64,000 nt of DNA from Streptosporangiaceae bacterium (GTDB taxonomy: Bacteria > Actinomycetota > Actinomycetes > Streptosporangiales > Streptosporangiaceae): assembly GCA_030041275.1 (NCBI GenBank), contig JASHOE010000344.1, positions 1 to 64,000 on the forward strand, read 5' to 3'. Numbering within the stretch: position 1 is the stretch's first letter; every line of letters starts with the position of its first letter. Under the pieces are notes generated by a model. The model had not been told where the DNA came from. It did no database searches and saw nothing but the letters and a program-made list of their open reading frames with translations. Below are positions 62,150-64,000 of the stretch, in pieces. The position numbers were made by a program, and so were the translations under genes.

Positions 62150-62273
62150 CCACTGCTCGAGCAGGTGAGTCCAGTGCTCGAGCGGGTGAGTCCAGTGCTC
62201 GAGCGGGTAAGCCCCAGTGCTCGAGCGGGTAAGCCCCAGTGCTCGAGCGGGTGCGCCCCAGTGCTCGAGCGGG
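62150..62273. repeat. Tandem array of 21/22-bp repeats around GCTCGAGC
   Basis: Six units: 62150-62170 (21), 62171-62191 (21), 62192-62213 (22), 62214-62235 (22), 62236-62257 (22) and 62258-62273 (partial). The consensus begins CCAGTGCTCGAGCGGGT, with the 8-bp palindrome GCTCGAGC in each; the first unit has two changes. It lies 71 bp after the RHH gene and 42 bp before the peptidase start. One unit length equals two helical turns, so the palindromes lie on one DNA face. A centromere-like site for the RHH protein, or an operator, is inferred. Confidence 0.85.
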
Positions 62274-62314
62274 CTCCGGCGGATCAACGCCGACTTTCTG
62301 GAAGGATCGTTGGT

Positions 62315-63271
62315 ATGTACCCGCCCACCGAGCCATCCGAGTCCGGCCACCTCGACGTGGGCGAAGGTCACTCGGTGTACTGGGAGGTCATCGGCTCGCC
62401 TGATGGCCTTCCGGCGGTCTGGTTGCACGGCGGCCCGGGTGCGCCGCCCGGCCCCGGCACTCGGCGCAGCTTTGATCCCACTCGCTACCGGGCGGTCATT
62501 TTCGATCAGCGAGGCTGCGGCCGCAGCCGGCCTCTGGCCAGCGATGTGGACGCTGACCTCGCTGCGAACACGACTGATCATCTGGTCGCTGACATGGAGC
62601 GGCTGCGATTGCACCTCGGCATCGACCGATGGGTCGTGGTCGGAGGCTCGTGGGGCGTGACGCTGGGCCTGGTCTACGCGCAGCGGCACCCCGAGCGGGT
62701 CCTCGGCATGGTGCTGGCGGCAGTAACGTCAGGGCGCTGGCGGGAGACACAGTGGATCACGCGGGACATGGGGCGAGTGTTTCCGTGTGAGTGGGACCGC
62801 TTCGTGGAACTTCTCCCCGATGCCGAACGCGGCGGCGACCTAGCAGCGTCGTACGCGCGCCTTCTCGCCAGCCCGGATCAGGCGGTGCGTGAGGAGGCCG
62901 CCCGGCGATGGTGCGAGTGGGAGGACACCCACATGTCCCTGGCACCGGGTTACGAGCCGCACCTCAGTGTGCGGGAGCTGTCCTGGCAGATGGTCTTCGC
63001 CCGACTGGTCACCCATTACTGGGGACATGGCTCCTTCCTGGCCGACAATGAGGTGCTCGCCAACGTGGCGAGAATCGCGCATATCCCCGCCACGCTGATT
63101 CACGGCCGCTATGACGTCTCCGGCCCGCTCGACACTGCGTGGGAGCTGCACAAGGCATGGCCGGCGAGCCGGTTGGTCGTCGTCGACGACGCCGGTCACT
63201 TCGGCGGAAGCATGGGCGAGAAGTTCATGGCCGCGATCGATGCCATGGCTGACCAACTGCGCAACGCGTAA
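62315..63271 (+). CDS. pip: Proline iminopeptidase (S33 family)
   Basis: 318 residues. HGGPG (39-43) oxyanion motif, FDQRGCGRS (63-71), nucleophile elbow VVVGGSWGVTLGL (Ser112), DVSGPLD with the acidic residue and the catalytic His in VDDAGHFGGS. The lid has the usual AARRWCEWEDTHMSL motif. It removes N-terminal proline from peptides. ATG 62315 has GGAAGGA 12 bases upstream; the frame is open further upstream only across the tandem array, which is not protein-like. Confidence 0.9.
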   Translation: MYPPTEPSESGHLDVGEGHSVYWEVIGSPDGLPAVWLHGGPGAPPGPGTRRSFDPTRYRAVIFDQRGCGRSRPLASDVDADLAANTTDHLVADMERLRLHLGIDRWVVVGGSWGVTLGLVYAQRHPERVLGMVLAAVTSGRWRETQWITRDMGRVFPCEWDRFVELLPDAERGGDLAASYARLLASPDQAVREEAARRWCEWEDTHMSLAPGYEPHLSVRELSWQMVFARLVTHYWGHGSFLADNEVLANVARIAHIPATLIHGRYDVSGPLDTAWELHKAWPASRLVVVDDAGHFGGSMGEKFMAAIDAMADQLRNA

Positions 63272-63299
63272 CGACACTGAGGCCTGGCCAGTAATTGCG

Positions 63300-63329
63300 T
63301 TGCCGCATGTCGGAGCGCAGTCCTACAGT
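63300..63329 (+). promoter_or_regulatory. Promoter before the leader peptide
   Basis: TTGCCG (63300-63305) and TACAGT (63324-63329) with an 18-bp spacer; the start point would be near 63336, about 32 bases before the Shine-Dalgarno of the leader. Confidence 0.5.
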
Positions 63330-63372
63330 GGCCGCGCCGCGCGGCAAGAAATGTCCTCTGTATCAGGAAGGA

Positions 63373-63451
63373 GGTGCCCGCGATGTTCGCTAGTCGTCAG
63401 GCGCCTCCAGGGGTTGCTCTCTAGCAATCCTGGAGACGCACTGCGGGCACC
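63373..63451 (+). promoter_or_regulatory. Attenuator: alternative pairing and anti-terminator stem
   Basis: GGTGCCCGC (63373-63381), overlapping the Shine-Dalgarno, is fully complementary to GCGGGCACC (63443-63451), which is also most of the left arm of the terminator. Between them GCGCCTCCAGG (63401-63411) pairs with CCTGGAGACGC (63429-63439) with one mismatch, plus TTGCT/AGCAA inside. The two long structures exclude each other, as in ribosome-mediated attenuators. Confidence 0.65.
63383..63424 (+). CDS. 13-residue leader peptide
   Basis: ATG 63383 to TAG 63422-63424 encodes MFASRQAPPGVAL. The preceding AAGGAGGTG (63368-63376) is the full complement of the 16S rRNA tail at ideal spacing (6 bases), stronger than almost every other site in the window. 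The PPG motif could slow ribosomes. The short frame ends inside a hairpin and is followed by an intrinsic terminator. No long run of one regulatory amino acid is present, so an antibiotic or polyproline sensing leader fits better than amino-acid biosynthesis attenuation. Confidence 0.65.
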   Translation: MFASRQAPPGVAL

Positions 63452-63491
63452 CTCAGGAATCCGGCGCGAGCCAGTCCTGAGGGTGCCTTTT
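63446..63491 (+). terminator. Intrinsic terminator of the attenuator
   Basis: GGCACCCTCAGGA (63446-63458) and TCCTGAGGGTGCC (63475-63487) form a perfect 13-bp stem with a 16-base loop followed by TTTT. A canonical U-run terminator is unusual in such GC-rich DNA, supporting a regulatory role. Confidence 0.8.
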
Positions 63492-64000
63492 ATCAACAGA
63501 GGACGCCGCTACCCATGTGCGAGACCCGGCCAGGCGCTCTCCTGCCGCGCACCAGTCAGCCTGGTTGATGCAGTCAGCGACTCTGTCCGATTTCAAGTCG
63601 CTCGTCGTGACTCGCTGACTCGCGCGGCGCTCACGCCACCCTAACGCTCGCGTGCGTGTTGCGCGCTATGGTCACCGTTGCGTTCGCCGCTGCGGACACG
63701 CCTCATCAGGGCGGCTGCTCATGTCCGGCTGCGATGCGCAACACAAGCGAGGCATCGATCGCTGGGGAGCCTGGCATGGGCATCAGGTCGGTGCGACGGC
63801 AGGCGGCCGTGTGTGTCGCCCGCTGTCGCGGCGCTATCGGTCATACGGCTGTACCGCGGCTGGCTGGAGGCGTGCTGATATCGGGCAGCCCGAGCGGCGG
63901 AACATCCCTCGTTGTGGCGGGCCGGGCATGACCGGCTTGCCCTGGCCACCAGCGTCAGCCACTTGGCCCGACCGTCAGCCTGGCGGAGCCAGCAAGGCCG
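63492..64000. other. Downstream of the attenuator, no supported gene
   Basis: A 17-codon frame (63515-63568, beginning MCETRPGALL) has AGAGGA upstream, but nothing else convincing is seen on either strand up to the window end. The gene expected after an attenuator is therefore missing, lost or further right. Confidence 0.4.

Noticed and set aside
62150..62273. CRISPR array
   Set aside because: Units are contiguous, 21-22 bp, with no spacers and no cas genes.
63443..63490. T-box or amino-acid riboswitch at the right end
   Set aside because: No AGGGTGG T-box sequence, no specifier loop and no run of one amino acid in the leader.

Overview
The window is high-GC DNA with actinobacterial gene content: GTG starts, start codons with no ribosome site placed just after a -10 box, ATGA-type overlaps, SARP (BTAD) and LAL regulators, a DUF574 methyltransferase, a two-domain isocitrate lyase 2 and a mycofactocin-type dehydrogenase. 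These point to a soil actinomycete near Streptosporangiales; the taxonomy is inference.

Layout. 1-824 is the decayed right end of an element integrated in a tRNA-Tyr gene: a headless phospholipase-D-like fragment, a truncated tyrosine integrase and a 3' tRNA-Tyr fragment. 0.9-15.7 kb is accessory/core chromosome: a beta-propeller protein, acetyltransferases, a DinB protein, a tandem FKBP isomerase, an ABC exporter (two permeases plus ATPase) divergent from a two-component pair, a YdeI-type protein, an ArsR-MFS operon and a 7TM sensor-like protein. 15.8-18.4 kb is a TetR regulator divergent from a DrrAB-type exporter, with a palindrome over the exporter's start. 18.4-29.8 kb holds YajQ, a THUMP methyltransferase, a sigma-like/bifunctional-nuclease pair, a secreted hydrolase, an acyl-CoA ligase, a type II NADH dehydrogenase, an epoxide hydrolase and a chloramphenicol-phosphotransferase-like kinase. 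29.9-39.9 kb is rich in regulators: a giant SARP/pseudo-cyclase/ATPase protein, a PadR operon, a Crp/Fnr factor, a deletion remnant of a cyclase-type regulator and a LAL regulator.

39.8-46.2 kb is a secretion/conjugation-like island. A SARP and a VirD4-type coupling ATPase with a C-terminal DUF4913 form one operon. The divergent operon encodes a lipoprotein, a secreted protein, a SAF-domain (CpaB-like) protein and a ParA/MinD-like ATPase without the P-loop lysine. No relaxase or CpaF/TadA ATPase is present, so the machine is either unusual or incomplete.

46.4-60.5 kb is largely metabolic: SnoaL-like protein, methyltransferases, hydrolase, epimerase, M13 metallopeptidase, P450 divergent from a mycofactocin-type SDR, ICL2, a small regulator/membrane-protein operon behind twin operators, an acetyltransferase pseudogene and TrmO. 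60.8-62.3 kb is a compact partition-like cassette: a 30-bp near-palindrome of GCAGTAA units, ParA, a ribbon-helix-helix protein overlapping it by ATGA, and a 21/22-bp tandem array. After a proline iminopeptidase, 63.3-63.5 kb holds a promoter, a 13-codon leader with a perfect Shine-Dalgarno, mutually exclusive hairpins and an intrinsic terminator. This looks like a ribosome-mediated attenuator with no recognisable target gene before the window ends.
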